DNA from: Campylobacter concisus
GTDB taxonomy: Bacteria; Campylobacterota; Campylobacteria; Campylobacterales; Campylobacteraceae
Reading direction: 5' to 3'
Length of the DNA: 64,000 bases
Assembly: GCF_003049735.1 (NCBI RefSeq)
Contig: NZ_PIRM01000001.1
Location: 620,001-684,000, forward strand
Shown: positions 18,064 through 29,577 of the stretch, piece after piece
How the letters are laid out: every line of letters begins with the position of its first letter
How positions within the stretch are numbered: the first letter of the stretch is position 1
Position numbers and translations under genes: made by a program
Notes under the pieces: model-generated
The model's database searches: none
Seen by the model: only the letters and a program-made list of their open reading frames with translations
What the model was told of the DNA's origin: nothing

Positions 18064-20649
18064 TTATATGCTAAACTCGCTTATTTCATTAAAATTTAGA
18101 TATTTATAAATTTCATCTTTATTAAAGCTAAGACTATCTTTTACTATCTTTTTATATTCACCTACACTTGGTAAATGTCCAAGTAGCGCACAAACAGCAG
18201 CTAGCTCGGCACTTCCTAGATAGACCTTCGCACCCATGCCCATTCTGTTATCAAAATTTCTGGTTGATGTAGAAAATACCACTGCGTTATCGTTTACTCT
18301 TGCTTGATTACCCATACAAAGCGAGCAGCCTGGCACCTCCGTCCTTGCGTTTAATCTTTTAAAAATTTCATAAACACCTTCATCTTCAAGTGTGCTTTTA
18401 TCCATCTTTGTCGGCGGTGCTATCCAAAGCCTAGTTGTAAGCTTGCTCTCATGCTCCAAAATTCTAGCAAGCGCCCTGTAATGGCCGATATTTGTCATAC
18501 AGCTTCCCACAAAGACCTCGTCGATTTTATGCACTCTTTTGTCATCAGCTAAAATTTCGCTTAGCGTTGCCACATCATCTGGGTCATTTGGACACGCCAA
18601 AATCGGCTCATCTATCTGAGCTAGATCAATCTCCAAAATTTCAGCATATTTTGCATCTTTATCGGCTCTTAAAAGCGTTGGATTTTCTAGCCATTTTTGC
18701 ATTTTTTCTTTTCGTCTAAGCAGAGTCTCACGGCTCTCGTAACCAGCTTTTATCATCGCATCAATTAGCGCAACGTTTGAGCGAACGTACTCCACGACAC
18801 TATCAACGCTTAAATTTACCACACAAGCAGCCGCCGAGCGTTCAGCCGAAGCGTCACTTAGCTCAAACGCCTGCTCTACTTTTAGATTCTCAAGCCCTTC
18901 TATCTCTAAAATTTTGCCTGCAAAAATGTTCTTTTTGTTTTTCTTTTCAACACTTAAAAGCCCTTTTTTGATAGCAAAATAAGGTATCGCATTGACAAGA
19001 TCACGAAGTGTCACGCCCTCTTTTAGCTCGCCTTTAAATTTGATCAAAACTGACTCTGGCATATTTAGCGGCATCATGCCAAGCACCGCTGCAAACGCCA
19101 CTAGGCCGCTGCCCGCTGGAAAGCTGATACCAATAGGAAATCTCGTGTGACTATCGCCACCAGTGCCCACCGTGTCAGGCAAGACCATGCGGTTTAGCCA
19201 AGAGTGGATGACGCCATCGCCTGGCTTTAGACTCACACCGCCACGTAAATTTATAAATTTTGGCAAGCTCTCATGCATCACAAGATCACTTGGTTTTGGG
19301 TAAGCGGCCGTGTGGCAAAAACTTTGCAAAACAAAATCCGCGCCAAAACTAAGGCTAGCAAGCTCTTTAACCTCGTCTCTAGTCATCGGCCCAGTGGTGT
19401 CTTGCGAGCCAACAGTTAAAATTTCAGGCTCCACATAAGCTCCAGCTCTAATGCCAGGTACGCCGCAAGCCTTGCCGACCATCTTTTGAGCCAGCGTATA
19501 GCCACCGCTCTGCTCTTTTGGCTGATCTGGCTTTATAAAAATTTGCTCCCCGCCAAGCCCTAGAGCCTCTCTAGCCTTTTTGGTCACTTGGCGTCCTATC
19601 ATAAGTGGTATCCTGCCACCTGCTCTTATCTCGTCGCTTAGAGTATTTGGGCTTAGTTTAAAATTTGCCACGAGCTTTTTCTCGCTGCCAATAAGCTTAT
19701 AAATTTCGCCTTCAAATGGATAAATTTCTATCTCATCGCCCATTTCTAGCTCATTTACGTTTGCAACTATCGGCAGTGCGCCACTATCTTCAGCGGTATT
19801 AAAAAATATCGGAGCTATGGTCGTGCCTATCACGATACCGCCCGTTTTTTTGTTTGGCACGCCCTCGATCTCATCGCCAAGGTGCCACTGGATCGAGTTT
19901 ATACCGCTCTTTCTGCTGCTGCCAGTGCCAACCACGTCGCCAACATACGCCACTTTTTTACCACGAGTTTTAAGCTCTTTTAAAATTTCTAGACCCTCAG
20001 GCATCTTTTTAACAAGCATCGCTTTTGCATGAAGTGGTATGTCGGCCCTTGTATAGGCCTCGCTCGCTGGACTTAAGTCATCAGTATTTGTCTCACCAGG
20101 TACTTTAAAAACGACTGCGTTTATACAGGTTTCAATTGGTCTTTTATGCGTAAACCACTCCGCATTTGCCCAAGAAACAAGCACCTCTTTTGCAAATTTA
20201 TTGCTACTTGCTAGCTTTACGATCTCGTCAAAATATTCATGCACTAGGATGATATTTTTTAGCTCATTTGCCGCAGCTTGTGCAATATTTTCATTGCTAT
20301 TTTTTAGAGCTCGCACCAAAATTTCAACGTTATATCCGCCAAGCATCTTGCCTAAAATTTTAATAGCACGCATAGCGTCAAGGCCGTTAACAGCAAGCCC
20401 GTCTATTACTTCACCAAGAAATTCTGCCTTTATCTTCGCTGCATCATCAACGCCGGGATTGATACGAGTTTCAAGCAAATTTATAAGAAATTTTAGCTCG
20501 CTTTGTGCCTTTTCGTCGCAACTAGACTTGCTGGCAATCTTTATTAGCTCGCAAATTTCGCTTGTTTGCTTGGCATTTAGCGCAAGCGGTGGCACGCCCT
20601 CTTTTTCTCGCTCGCTCACGTGTTTTTCGTAGTCGGTAAAAAAGCTCAT
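18064..20649 (-). CDS. acnB: Aconitate hydratase B (bifunctional aconitase/2-methylisocitrate dehydratase)
   Basis: This 861-residue AcnB has the HEAT-like N-terminal domain, swivel domain and catalytic core in AcnB order. The [4Fe-4S] ligands C717 ([11 protein letters not shown]), C775 and C778 (C-S-L-C-M-G-N-Q) have spacing like the E. coli enzyme (C710, C769, C772). It isomerises citrate to isocitrate in the TCA cycle; E. coli AcnB also binds mRNA as an apoprotein when iron is low, which may hold here. The start has AAAGGAATTTC before ATG. It is divergent from ogt, whose promoter must lie across the acnB leader. Confidence 0.95.
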   Translation of the reverse strand: MSFFTDYEKHVSEREKEGVPPLALNAKQTSEICELIKIASKSSCDEKAQSELKFLINLLETRINPGVDDAAKIKAEFLGEVIDGLAVNGLDAMRAIKILGKMLGGYNVEILVRALKNSNENIAQAAANELKNIILVHEYFDEIVKLASSNKFAKEVLVSWANAEWFTHKRPIETCINAVVFKVPGETNTDDLSPASEAYTRADIPLHAKAMLVKKMPEGLEILKELKTRGKKVAYVGDVVGTGSSRKSGINSIQWHLGDEIEGVPNKKTGGIVIGTTIAPIFFNTAEDSGALPIVANVNELEMGDEIEIYPFEGEIYKLIGSEKKLVANFKLSPNTLSDEIRAGGRIPLMIGRQVTKKAREALGLGGEQIFIKPDQPKEQSGGYTLAQKMVGKACGVPGIRAGAYVEPEILTVGSQDTTGPMTRDEVKELASLSFGADFVLQSFCHTAAYPKPSDLVMHESLPKFINLRGGVSLKPGDGVIHSWLNRMVLPDTVGTGGDSHTRFPIGISFPAGSGLVAFAAVLGMMPLNMPESVLIKFKGELKEGVTLRDLVNAIPYFAIKKGLLSVEKKNKKNIFAGKILEIEGLENLKVEQAFELSDASAERSAAACVVNLSVDSVVEYVRSNVALIDAMIKAGYESRETLLRRKEKMQKWLENPTLLRADKDAKYAEILEIDLAQIDEPILACPNDPDDVATLSEILADDKRVHKIDEVFVGSCMTNIGHYRALARILEHESKLTTRLWIAPPTKMDKSTLEDEGVYEIFKRLNARTEVPGCSLCMGNQARVNDNAVVFSTSTRNFDNRMGMGAKVYLGSAELAAVCALLGHLPSVGEYKKIVKDSLSFNKDEIYKYLNFNEISEFSI

Positions 20650-20775
20650 GAAATTCCTTTGTGGTTTTTGCTCGTTATTTTTAGTTTAAAATCGCTAGTT
20701 TTGCTTGCATTTTATCAAAAAGCAAAACAAACTAAAGTAAAATTTGCCCAAAATTTCAAATTTCAAGGAGCAAAT

Positions 20776-21234
20776 GTGTCAAAAGCTTACCTAAAATCGC
20801 CTATCGGAATTTTGGAGATCGTTGCAAGTAAAAATGGAATTTGTGAGATAAATTTTGTAGATAAATTTGAAAAAATTGCAGTAAAAGATGAAAATTTAAA
20901 GCTTTGCTTGGATGAGCTAGAGGCTTATTTTAATGGCAAGCTTAAAAAATTTAGCGTAAGGCTTGATATAAAAACAACTAATTTTAGAGCAAAAATTTAC
21001 GAGGCTTTACAAAAAGTACCATACGGAGAAACGACCACATACGCGTCCCTAGCACTTGCCGCAGGTCACAAAGATGCCTACCGAGCGGCAGGATCAGCAA
21101 ATGCTAAAAATCCAGTGCCTATCATCATCCCTTGTCACAGAGTGCTAGCTAGCAGTGGGCTTGGCGGATACTCGGGTGGAGATGGCTTGCCAACTAAAAT
21201 CTGGCTTTTAGAGCATGAAGCAAAGCATAAATAG
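20776..21234 (+). CDS. ogt: Methylated-DNA--protein-cysteine methyltransferase
   Basis: The protein has 152 residues and repairs O6-alkylguanine by irreversible transfer of the alkyl group to its own cysteine, C120 in P-C-H-R-V. Y-A-S-L-A and R-A-A-G (helix-turn-helix, recognition helix) are present. I chose GTG at 20776 because AAGGAG ends five bases before it; an open frame continues upstream to 20620, but that part runs through the acnB start and is hydrophobic and unlike the family. A single gene follows before a non-coding gap. Confidence 0.9.
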   Translation: MSKAYLKSPIGILEIVASKNGICEINFVDKFEKIAVKDENLKLCLDELEAYFNGKLKKFSVRLDIKTTNFRAKIYEALQKVPYGETTTYASLALAAGHKDAYRAAGSANAKNPVPIIIPCHRVLASSGLGGYSGGDGLPTKIWLLEHEAKHK

Positions 21235-21692
21235 CTAAAAATTTACAGCAAAACAAAAGTCCGGCAAATTTTAAAATTTATGAACGAGTATATCACATCT
21301 CCAAATTTAAGCTTACTAGAGTTTTAAACCACATGCTACGTTTTAGCGCCATTGAATGCACCTTGAACGTGAGGAATCTAGTAGATTTAAAAAGGAAAAT
21401 AAGAGGACGGGCTCGTAATTCAAGCCCCATTGTCTCTCTTTTGAATAAAAAGGAATTTATAAATTTAATAAAGCGTTTTCAAATTTTAAAACTTCATTCA
21501 CTTGCAAAAACTAAAATCTAAATTCGCTTACCGCTTAGTTCAAATTATAGAGCCGAAATCACTCGTTTATGAAATTTTAAAATTTATTTTTCTCTAATGT
21601 TCTGCATGTGTTTATATTGTTTAAATTATTAATTGTCTTTATACGTTATATGGCTTTTTGCTTGAATTTTAGAATCGTCAAAATTTATAAAT
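21235..21692. other. Non-coding gap with a possible decayed or repetitive coding-like segment
   Basis: About 460 bases lie between ogt and the lon terminator. At 21281-21521 two plus-strand in-frame pieces look protein-like: a short ATG-led piece (M-N-E-Y-I-T-S-P-N-L-S-L-L-E-F, stop) and then an open stretch of 62 codons at 21333-21521 including N-V-R-N-L-V-D-L-K-R-K-I-R-G-R-A-R-N. Neither has a ribosome site. It may be a gene remnant or a dispersed intergenic repeat. No RNA gene was recognised. Confidence 0.35.
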
Positions 21693-21726
21693 TTTCCTAG
21701 CCTTAATCTCGCTTAGGGCTAGGAAA
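21693..21726 (-). terminator. Hairpin after lon
   Basis: A 10-bp inverted repeat (TTTCCTAGCC / GGCTAGGAAA) with an imperfect upper stem ends four bases past the lon stop codon and is followed on the minus strand by an A/T-rich run. It is a likely intrinsic terminator. Confidence 0.7.
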
Positions 21727-21729
21727 GGA

Positions 21730-24147
21730 TTATTTTTTAGCTACAAGGGCATTTTTTAGCACATCATCAATCGTATCTACGGCGATGATCTTCATATCAG
21801 CTTTTACCTCAGCTGGGATGTCGACAAGATCGCGGTCGTAGTTTTTACGAGGTATCAGAGCTGTTTTGATGCCAGCTTTGTGAGCGGCGATGAGCTTCTC
21901 TTTTAGTCCGCCGATAGGTAGCACCCTGCCAGTTAGCGTAATCTCACCAGTCATTGCTATGTCGTGTCTTACCTTTGTGTCGGTTAGTATAGATGCGATC
22001 GCAGTTGCCATAGTTATGCCAGCGCTTGGACCATCTTTTGGCACTGCACCTTCTGGCACGTGCAAGTGAAGGTCGTAGCGTCTATAAACGTCGCTGGCTT
22101 CTAGCTTGTGTTTGTCGTCGTCAAATTTTGGCACGATAGCCATTGGCACTTTTAGTTTTTTGTTGTCTATCAGCACTTTAACAACGCTAAATGCGATCTG
22201 AGCGCTCTCTTTCATCACGTCGCCTAGCTGACCGGTGATCTGCATATTGCCTTTGCCTTGGATCCTGATAGCCTCGATCCTTAGCACGTCGCCACCAACA
22301 CTCATCCACGCTAGACCATTTACTAGGCCGATCTGATCTTTTTTATCCGCTGGCTCGATCTCATAGACCTTTTTCTCTAAAAATTCTTTCAAATTTTTAG
22401 CCGTGACGCTGATCTTGCCCTCATTTTTTTTAGTGAGGATATTTTTGGCGACTTTTCTTAATATATCAGCGATCCTGCGGCGTAAATTTCTCACACCGCT
22501 CTCTCTTGTATAGTCGCTAATTATTAGCTCAAGTGCCTCTTTGCTGATGCTAACATCGCTTGGTTTTAGACCATGCTTTTTAAGCTCCTGAGGCAAGAGA
22601 TATTTTTTAGCGATCTCAAATTTCTCTTGTGGAGTGTATGAGCTAAGCTCGATAAACTCCATCCTATCTCGAAGTGCGGCTGGGATCATGCTTACATCAT
22701 TTGCTGTAGCGATAAAAATGATCTTGCTAAGATCGATGTTGAAATTTAAGTAGTAATCTCTAAATTTATTATTTTGCTCAGGATCTAAAATTTCAAGTAA
22801 AACCGCGGTTGGATCGCCTCTGTAGCTTCTACCAACCTTGTCGATCTCGTCTAAAACAACCACTGGATTCATCTGCTTAGCTTCTATGAGCCCTTGCACA
22901 ATGCGACCTGGCATAGCGCCTATGTAGGTGCGGCGGTGACCTCTTAGCTCATTTACGTCCTCAAGTCCGCCAAGTGCGATCCTAACTAGTTCGCGCTTTA
23001 ACGCCTTTGCGATCGAGTTTGCAAGGCTTGTTTTGCCTACGCCTGGAGGGCCTGCAAAGCATAAAATGGCGCCGTTATTTACCTTTTCGCCAACACCTCT
23101 AAGCTCCAAAAGCTCACGCAAGGCAAAATACTCTTCGATGCGCTCTTTTGGCTTCTCTAAGCTGTAGTGATCGGCATTTAGGTGCTTGCTCACTTCAGCG
23201 ATAGATGATTTTTTCTTAGCTACATTTTCAAATGGTATCTCAAGTACCCAATCAAGATAGCTTTGCAAAGTGTTTGCATCAGCTGAGTCTGGGTGCATAC
23301 GCGAAAGCTTATCTATTTGTTTTTTGATCTCTTTGTAGGCATCCTCAGCCATAAATTTCTTCTTCGCATCAAGCTTTTTGCGGTACTCTTCAAGCTCCTC
23401 TTCACGGCTCGTGTCCGCTCCAAGTTCGGCTTGGATTTGCTTTAACTGCTCTTTTAAAAAGTACTCTTTATTTGTCTTATCGATCTTTGAATGGACTTTA
23501 TTTTTTATCTCTTTTTGAAGTTTATTTGCCTCGATCTCTTCGATGACGTAGTCAATTAGTTTTAGCAAGCGCTGCTCTAAATTTTCCTCGACAAAAAAAC
23601 TATATGCGATCTGTTTTTTTAAGCGAAGTGCACTTGAAACTAGGTCACAAACCCTGATCGCCTCAGCGCTCTCTTCGATCGTTTTTAAAAGATCAGGCGG
23701 GAAAAAATGGCTAAACTGCGAAAGCTCTCTTACTTTTTCTCTTAAAACCACTATGAGTGCGTCAGTTTTGACCTGCGATGGGCGCTTGACGTGGAGCATA
23801 TCGACAATGCCACGGAGCGGATTTATGCCTGATTGTTTTAAAATTTTACCTTTATCAATGCCCTGAAATAGTACCTTCACGCGTCCATCGGGTAGTGGCA
23901 CACGGCGCATTATCGTGCCGATCACACCAGCATCATAGATACCATCAAAGTCTCTAGCGCCGTCTTGCTGAGGCTTTGTGGGTACCACAAGGATCGGAGT
24001 CTCTTCTTGTATGGCAAGTTCGAGTGCCTTTAAATTTTCATCGTCGCTTAAAAAAAGCGGAGTTATCATAAATGGATATAAAAATAGCTCGTCTTCAACA
24101 ATGATGGGAATTTCGGTTGGGAAGCCTTTATTTTCGTTTATTTGCAA
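21730..24147 (-). CDS. lon: ATP-dependent protease Lon
   Basis: This is an 805-residue LonA protease. An N-terminal substrate-binding domain (about 10-200) and coiled region precede the AAA+ module with Walker A G-P-P-G-V-G-K-T (about 365-373) and Walker B (V-V-L-D-E-I-D-K). The protease domain carries the Ser-Lys dyad S708 (K-D-G-P-S-A-G) and K751 (G-G-L-K-E-K). It is cytoplasmic and degrades misfolded and regulatory proteins. It follows bamD by eight bases, the same order as in C. jejuni (lon, bamD, divergent fliW). Confidence 0.96.
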   Translation of the reverse strand: MQINENKGFPTEIPIIVEDELFLYPFMITPLFLSDDENLKALELAIQEETPILVVPTKPQQDGARDFDGIYDAGVIGTIMRRVPLPDGRVKVLFQGIDKGKILKQSGINPLRGIVDMLHVKRPSQVKTDALIVVLREKVRELSQFSHFFPPDLLKTIEESAEAIRVCDLVSSALRLKKQIAYSFFVEENLEQRLLKLIDYVIEEIEANKLQKEIKNKVHSKIDKTNKEYFLKEQLKQIQAELGADTSREEELEEYRKKLDAKKKFMAEDAYKEIKKQIDKLSRMHPDSADANTLQSYLDWVLEIPFENVAKKKSSIAEVSKHLNADHYSLEKPKERIEEYFALRELLELRGVGEKVNNGAILCFAGPPGVGKTSLANSIAKALKRELVRIALGGLEDVNELRGHRRTYIGAMPGRIVQGLIEAKQMNPVVVLDEIDKVGRSYRGDPTAVLLEILDPEQNNKFRDYYLNFNIDLSKIIFIATANDVSMIPAALRDRMEFIELSSYTPQEKFEIAKKYLLPQELKKHGLKPSDVSISKEALELIISDYTRESGVRNLRRRIADILRKVAKNILTKKNEGKISVTAKNLKEFLEKKVYEIEPADKKDQIGLVNGLAWMSVGGDVLRIEAIRIQGKGNMQITGQLGDVMKESAQIAFSVVKVLIDNKKLKVPMAIVPKFDDDKHKLEASDVYRRYDLHLHVPEGAVPKDGPSAGITMATAIASILTDTKVRHDIAMTGEITLTGRVLPIGGLKEKLIAAHKAGIKTALIPRKNYDRDLVDIPAEVKADMKIIAVDTIDDVLKNALVAKK

Positions 24148-24155
24148 AATTTCTC

Positions 24156-24803
24156 CTATTCAAACAGTTTTCTATACCATGCCACGTCAGGTTTGATAAG
24201 ATCCGAGTTTCTAAACGGCGAATCTTCAAGCTTTTGCTCATAAATTTTAGCCGAAACATCACGACCGGTCCTATTGTAAAGATCTGCTATTTGCATATCA
24301 AGGAAATAAAGTGCGAGCTTGAATTTAATAAGCATAGTCTCAATAAGTGGCTTATATTCAGTATTTGGATACATATAAAGAAATTTCTCAATCTCCGTTA
24401 CGCTATCTTCCATAAGCTTTTGATTACGGTTTGGCTGGGTAAATGAGTCAAAATTTGCTTTTATCTTTAGATACTGAGCAAACTCTGTTTTTGGGCCGTT
24501 GTCGCCGTATCTTTTGATATACTCGTCAAGATAGTGATTTGCCATTAGATACTCTTCGTCATTTGCGTGAGCTTGGGCAAGGATGAGTAAAATTTGCTCC
24601 AAAAGCGGGCTTGCTACGTGCTCGCTAGCCATTGAAACGTAGTGTTTATCGGCCGCTTCAAGATCACCGTCTTTTATATCAGCGATAACCTGAGCATACC
24701 ACTCATCAGGAGTTAGATTGTAAAGCTCGGTATATTTTTCAGCACAACCACTAAAAAGCCCCAAAAGAGCTACAACTGCTAGAAATTTAGAAAATCTTTT
24801 CAT
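24156..24803 (-). CDS. bamD: Outer membrane assembly lipoprotein BamD
   Basis: This 215-residue lipoprotein has a lipobox ending L-F-S-G-C20 and TPR-like helices typical of BamD/ComL (Y-E-D-A-type repeats; N-E-W-Y-A-Q-like start, here P-D-E-W-Y-A). It should be the essential lipoprotein of the BAM complex that inserts beta-barrel proteins, such as the S8 autotransporter in this window. I chose the ATG at 24803, after AAGGAAAAG, because it puts the signal peptide at the N-terminus; a longer frame to 24851 adds a non-signal extension. Confidence 0.88.
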   Translation of the reverse strand: MKRFSKFLAVVALLGLFSGCAEKYTELYNLTPDEWYAQVIADIKDGDLEAADKHYVSMASEHVASPLLEQILLILAQAHANDEEYLMANHYLDEYIKRYGDNGPKTEFAQYLKIKANFDSFTQPNRNQKLMEDSVTEIEKFLYMYPNTEYKPLIETMLIKFKLALYFLDMQIADLYNRTGRDVSAKIYEQKLEDSPFRNSDLIKPDVAWYRKLFE

Positions 24804-24879
24804 GCTTTTCCTTAAAAAGTTTAAATCCTCGTATTCTACATTTTTTGGCATTATTTTTGTATAAATTTTTTAAAACTAT

Positions 24880-24887
24880 GATAAAAT
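24880..24887 (+). promoter_or_regulatory. Likely -10 of fliW
   Basis: GATAAAAT lies about 29 bases before the fliW ATG, after T-rich stretches, in the Campylobacter sigma-70 style. TAGGAG at 24905-24910 is the ribosome site. It is called from motif and position alone. Confidence 0.4.
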
Positions 24888-24915
24888 ACGGCAACTTTAC
24901 AAAATAGGAGTTAGT

Positions 24916-25299
24916 ATGATTTTTAGTGTTAAAAGCCCTATTTTAGGCTTTGAGCATATCAAGACGATGGAGTTAATTGAACTTGATAAATTTTTTGTTA
25001 AGCTAGCAAGCAAAGATGATGAGACATCTTTTACAATGATAAATCCTTTTGCGTTAAGAAGCTACGAATTCGATATTCCAAGCTATTATGAAGATCTTAT
25101 GGAGATTAAAGAAAGCTCTCAACTTAGAATTTATAACATTATCGTTGTTGCACTCCCGCTTGAAAAATCAACTGTAAATTTTATAGCTCCTATTGTTTGC
25201 AATATGGACAATATGACCTTATCCCAAGTCGTTTTAGACATTGCCAAATATCCTCAGTACGGGCAAGCTGAAATGATAGAAAATTTTATACAAAAATAG
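24916..25299 (+). CDS. fliW: Flagellar assembly factor FliW
   Basis: The protein has 127 residues with the FliW fold signature (G-F-E-H at the N-terminus and N-F-I-A-P-I-V-C-N near 95-103). FliW binds flagellin and relieves repression by CsrA, coupling flagellin synthesis to export. It stands divergently from bamD and starts behind TAGGAG. Its 3' neighbour is the large exported protein gene, 39 bases on, which could be co-transcribed. Confidence 0.9.
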   Translation: MIFSVKSPILGFEHIKTMELIELDKFFVKLASKDDETSFTMINPFALRSYEFDIPSYYEDLMEIKESSQLRIYNIIVVALPLEKSTVNFIAPIVCNMDNMTLSQVVLDIAKYPQYGQAEMIENFIQK

Positions 25300-25338
25300 T
25301 AGCTAAAAGTTTTTAAAAATCTAAGGAGAGATTTTTTA

Positions 25339-28300
25339 TTGTTATTTAGAGGATTTGTTGTGAAGATAGCATACTTACTCTGTTTTATTGTCACGTTTGG
25401 TTTTTGTGCACCCAGAGCTTGTACGACAGCAGAAGCAGCATCTATTGGTTGTAGTGGAGCAAATTATTCTTGCTTTATAGACGCTGAAGAGTACCAAGAC
25501 AACTCTTCTAAAAATATTCCACATTGTATAAGAAAATCTGATAGAACCTGGACGATAGATACCAATAGCTTTTCTTCAGGCTTAGCACAAGATCACTATC
25601 ATATTTACGTTGAGCAATTTTCTCCATGGAATCAACGATCATTAATAGGTATGTGGGATGATCACTCTAAAGGCTTAAGACAAAGATCAATAAATGGAAA
25701 TCTAAATACCAGAGTAAATGGAGATATAGCTACCATTGGTGCTACTATTATGATTCCACAATACGCTGGATATAATTTTGTTCCAGATCCATCTAACGTA
25801 ACAAGAACATCATCTACAGCCGATAGAATATTTTTAGATACTGGTAATTTTTCGCCTAGCAATTACACACTTTGTCAAACAACATATATTTATAATCCTA
25901 GCAAGCATCCTTATTGTAAAAATTCATCCTCTTCCACATTTGATTTTAGTGAGAAAAATACCTTTATACAAAATAATTTAAAAGGTAAAAACGTAGTCTA
26001 TGCCAGGCTTTATTGGGGTGGCTCTCTTTATCAAAACTGGGCAATAAAAAATCTTGGATCAAATTTATATGTAAGTGCTTTAAATTACATAAAAGGATAT
26101 AGCAGGATTGATTTTAAAGCTCCTGGAAAAAATGTAATTACAATAGATGCTGATCCAAAAGATGTCTTTTGGTTTGGCTCATTTAGTGAGTATAAACCAA
26201 AATCAATGACTCTTGAATCATATAATCAAAACGAGTCTAATAGCTACTATGTAAAGGCTGGAATAAACTACCAATATGTAGCAAGTGCTGATGTAACAGA
26301 TATAGTTAGAGATTCTCTTGGTACTAGTGAGTCAGATAGGACATTTTATGCTGGTAATATCAGATCAACTACGATTCCCTTTAGTGATGAATTTATAGAC
26401 CCAAATGATGGCACATATAAGGTAAACAACTCTACTAATAGAAAACTAAAAAAAACATACGGCACGCTACTATTCTCACCAGTTCAAGGGCAAAATGGCT
26501 ACTGGATACAATCCATCGCACCACAATTTGCAGCTTGGAGTTTGGTCATCATTTATGACTTTGATGATAAAACTGCCGCAGCAAACAATATAGAGCCAAA
26601 GCTTGTTAGTATATTTGATGGACTAGAAAGGCTTGCAGCAGACTGGATGAAGTCAAGCGATCCATTTGGTACTGTAAAGAGCTCAACCGTAGATGTAAAA
26701 TTTGAAAATATCTATACACCAAAAGCAGGCGATATAAATGCTACGCTTACAATGTTTTCTTTTGGTGGAAAGCCAGAAACAAAAGGTGAGAATATTGAAA
26801 TAGAAAACGAAGGTAGCTATCTGAGTATAACCAGCAAATACAATGCAAAAGGTGATCAATTTAACTCAACCATGACAAAATTTGGACAACCTATAAATCT
26901 AGGCAAAAAATTTCACTCTCAAGCAGACTTAGATATATTTGATATATCAGACAAAATGTCACATTCCCAAAAAGAAGCAGATATAAAATTTACAGTTACA
27001 ACAATTAAAAATTCAGGCAGTGCTAATGTTGTAAGCGCTGACCGTATAAATTTGGCTATGGTAGGCTTTTCTACCCGTATATATAAACCAGATGTTTGCT
27101 ATATGGAATATATTTATGCAAAAAAACCTAGCGATAGTACTTTTACAAAGGTGCAAGAAAATACCCCAACGGTAGTGCCAGCAAATACTATTTTAAAAAC
27201 TTTCGTTGAAGTTACAAATAATACTAATGAAGCTGCCCAAGACTTTGCACTAAAAGCTACAATAGATCCAAGCCAAATTTATAATCCAAACTCAACTTAC
27301 ATATACACAGATAAAGCATCACAAGGGCCTAGTGATCTGCTTACTATGTCAGGACAGGTACACTATAGCGACAACACAGGCTTGCAGCAATTAAGCGGAA
27401 ATGACTTAACTTTTTATTTAGGACAAGGTGCGGCTGCAAATAAGGGTGGAGAAATGCTAATTCATCAAGGCAACTACGCTTATGCTATATATGAAACTAC
27501 CCTTAAGTCTAAATTTGAGCCAAATAGTTACAAAGCCACGGTCGCAAATGCTGATATAAATTTACAGCCCTATGACACATACATAAGAAGATGTAGCAAT
27601 CAAAACTACAACATTACTTTAGGTGTTAGTGCCAGTCCAAATAATTTCGTCGCAAGTAATAGACAAGACGATGGCTCGGCAGCTTTTAAAACTAAATTTA
27701 AAAATAGACTTCTAACCAAAATCGTTTCTACGCCATTTAATGTCTATATCACGAACTATGATACAGATGGCAATAAAAAAGTACCAGATGCCCCAGTAGA
27801 TGTAAAAGTAGAGTTGGTCGAGTCTTGCAGTGCTCCAACAAATTTATATGAACAAGATATAACATTTAATGGCGTAACTGATATTTTGTTATCAGGCATT
27901 AGTATTGACAGAGCCTATAAAAGCGTAAAATTTAGAATTTCTCATCTTGATCCAGTGACAAATACTACAAAGATTGAATGCGAAAAATTAGATGATTTTG
28001 CCATAAGACCAAGTCACTTTAGGCTATGGGATACCGACAAGAATACGATAAATAATAACAATGTTTTAATAGGCGGCAAAGTTTATAATAACATTGCTCT
28101 TGCAGCTATGAAACCTCTTGATAGTGGCTTAGCAAATGGTTATATAAATAACATAAGTGGCTCAAATGGAGAGATAAAACTTGTACCAGCATATAGTGCG
28201 ACTTGTGATCCTAGCATTATAGAGAGCGAGAACAAACTAAGCGTAGATTTTAACGATCCAAATAAAGCATTGGGTAAAATTTTCCGTCACACATCAAGTG

Positions 28301-29577
28301 GACCTGTTGGCTTTTCTTACTCAGATATAGGCGATACATATTTTTATGTATTAGATAAAGACTATACAATAACTGATCAACATACACCATCAAGAGCTGA
28401 TGATTGTGTAAAAAACTCAATTAGCAACGATCCATCACAAGATACTGCTCAAGAAGGAAGGATCGGATGTAGTATAAAGCTAGAAGGTAATAGAGATTAT
28501 TTATTTAGACCAAAAGATATACAAATAAGCAAGTTAAAGATAACGAAAGACAACGATATAACATACCTTGATAATGAAGGCATACAAAAAGCAAAGCTTG
28601 ACTTTGAAGTAACTGCTAGGCTGTTTAACGATGACCCTGCAAAACTTTATAATGAAGATTGCTATGCAAAGAATATGAACTTTGACATAAAGCTAGACAG
28701 AGTTCCTTTAAATTTTACAGACAACGATGGCAATGCCGGTACATTAGCAAAAGCAAATGAAGAAATTTTATTTTTTGAAATTCCTGGCTCAAACACTAGA
28801 AAAGCAATAGATCCAAGTGCTACAAAATCAACATTTTATGTAGAAAAAAATACTTTTGTAAATGGCGTAGGCAAAGGTGAAGTATATTTTAATTTTGAAA
28901 GAAAAGTAAATCATGCTAAAAATCCTTTTACTATTTCAAGTAATGATTTTAGCTTTAGCGGTATGTCAGACAGCACCGATACAGTAAAAAAATATGAAAA
29001 ACCAGCAACAGAAACGACAGCAAAATTTTACTTTGGTAGGGTTTATGCACCATTTTATGAAGGGCTTTATAGCGGTTTTTATGCCAAAATTTATTATGGT
29101 GCCTACTGCGATGGATGCAATAAAAATATCTATATGAAAGATAATGGCAAACTATGGCAAGACTTTCCAGCTGCACCATTTTGGGCTACCAACCCAAAAC
29201 ATAGTGCAGGAGTACTTAACTATCATGACTTTAGCTTTACAAACACTTACAGCGGCACTGTTTTAAGAAATGATGTAAGCAACATAAGCAATGGCGAGCA
29301 AATAATTTTTATAAGAAATCCTTCGGCAGTTACTGATGTGGCTAAAATGAGAGCACCTAGCTGGCTTCTTTATAGTGAATTTGATGAGAAACCTGAAACA
29401 AATAATTTCAATCTAAATTTTCTAGTACCAAATGGCGAATGGGCTGGTAAAGTCCTAAAGAGCAATAATATAGAGGATAAGACAAGCGGTGCAGTTGGAG
29501 GTTTTATAGGAGTAAAATCGAATAGTGATAGTAACCTAGATATAAGCGATAAGACAAACAGGAGAATAGAGTGGTAA
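25339..29577 (+). CDS. Very large exported MshQ-like protein of a pseudopilin cluster
   Basis: This 1,412-residue protein has a hydrophobic signal-like N-terminus (about 8-24) and is rich in Asn, Ser, Tyr and Asp with many cysteines, which suggests an extracytoplasmic beta-rich fold with disulfides. D885-F-A-I-R-P-S-H-F matches the F-A-I-R-P-x-x-F signature I associate with the DUF6701 region of MshQ proteins of MSHA pilus operons; the C-terminal P-S-W-L-L-Y-S-E-F-D segment resembles the end of that family. A CxxC (C1257, C1260) lies in A-Y-C-D-G-C. The start is either TTG 25339 (AAGGAG ten bases before) or GTG 25360 (GAGGA before); the signal peptide is intact with both. It overlaps the first prepilin gene by seven bases. 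I infer a tip adhesin or anchor for the linked pilins; the assignment is by motif and context only. Confidence 0.7.
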   Translation: MLFRGFVVKIAYLLCFIVTFGFCAPRACTTAEAASIGCSGANYSCFIDAEEYQDNSSKNIPHCIRKSDRTWTIDTNSFSSGLAQDHYHIYVEQFSPWNQRSLIGMWDDHSKGLRQRSINGNLNTRVNGDIATIGATIMIPQYAGYNFVPDPSNVTRTSSTADRIFLDTGNFSPSNYTLCQTTYIYNPSKHPYCKNSSSSTFDFSEKNTFIQNNLKGKNVVYARLYWGGSLYQNWAIKNLGSNLYVSALNYIKGYSRIDFKAPGKNVITIDADPKDVFWFGSFSEYKPKSMTLESYNQNESNSYYVKAGINYQYVASADVTDIVRDSLGTSESDRTFYAGNIRSTTIPFSDEFIDPNDGTYKVNNSTNRKLKKTYGTLLFSPVQGQNGYWIQSIAPQFAAWSLVIIYDFDDKTAAANNIEPKLVSIFDGLERLAADWMKSSDPFGTVKSSTVDVKFENIYTPKAGDINATLTMFSFGGKPETKGENIEIENEGSYLSITSKYNAKGDQFNSTMTKFGQPINLGKKFHSQADLDIFDISDKMSHSQKEADIKFTVTTIKNSGSANVVSADRINLAMVGFSTRIYKPDVCYMEYIYAKKPSDSTFTKVQENTPTVVPANTILKTFVEVTNNTNEAAQDFALKATIDPSQIYNPNSTYIYTDKASQGPSDLLTMSGQVHYSDNTGLQQLSGNDLTFYLGQGAAANKGGEMLIHQGNYAYAIYETTLKSKFEPNSYKATVANADINLQPYDTYIRRCSNQNYNITLGVSASPNNFVASNRQDDGSAAFKTKFKNRLLTKIVSTPFNVYITNYDTDGNKKVPDAPVDVKVELVESCSAPTNLYEQDITFNGVTDILLSGISIDRAYKSVKFRISHLDPVTNTTKIECEKLDDFAIRPSHFRLWDTDKNTINNNNVLIGGKVYNNIALAAMKPLDSGLANGYINNISGSNGEIKLVPAYSATCDPSIIESENKLSVDFNDPNKALGKIFRHTSSGPVGFSYSDIGDTYFYVLDKDYTITDQHTPSRADDCVKNSISNDPSQDTAQEGRIGCSIKLEGNRDYLFRPKDIQISKLKITKDNDITYLDNEGIQKAKLDFEVTARLFNDDPAKLYNEDCYAKNMNFDIKLDRVPLNFTDNDGNAGTLAKANEEILFFEIPGSNTRKAIDPSATKSTFYVEKNTFVNGVGKGEVYFNFERKVNHAKNPFTISSNDFSFSGMSDSTDTVKKYEKPATETTAKFYFGRVYAPFYEGLYSGFYAKIYYGAYCDGCNKNIYMKDNGKLWQDFPAAPFWATNPKHSAGVLNYHDFSFTNTYSGTVLRNDVSNISNGEQIIFIRNPSAVTDVAKMRAPSWLLYSEFDEKPETNNFNLNFLVPNGEWAGKVLKSNNIEDKTSGAVGGFIGVKSNSDSNLDISDKTNRRIEW

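Noticed and set aside
20201..20632. A 143-codon plus-strand frame opposite acnB
   Set aside because: It is antisense to the conserved N-terminal domain of AcnB and has a Ser/Phe/Ile-rich composition typical of antisense frames.
20620..20775. N-terminal extension of ogt
   Set aside because: The family starts close to the GTG at 20776, which has AAGGAG at the right distance; the extension runs through the acnB start codon and promoter.
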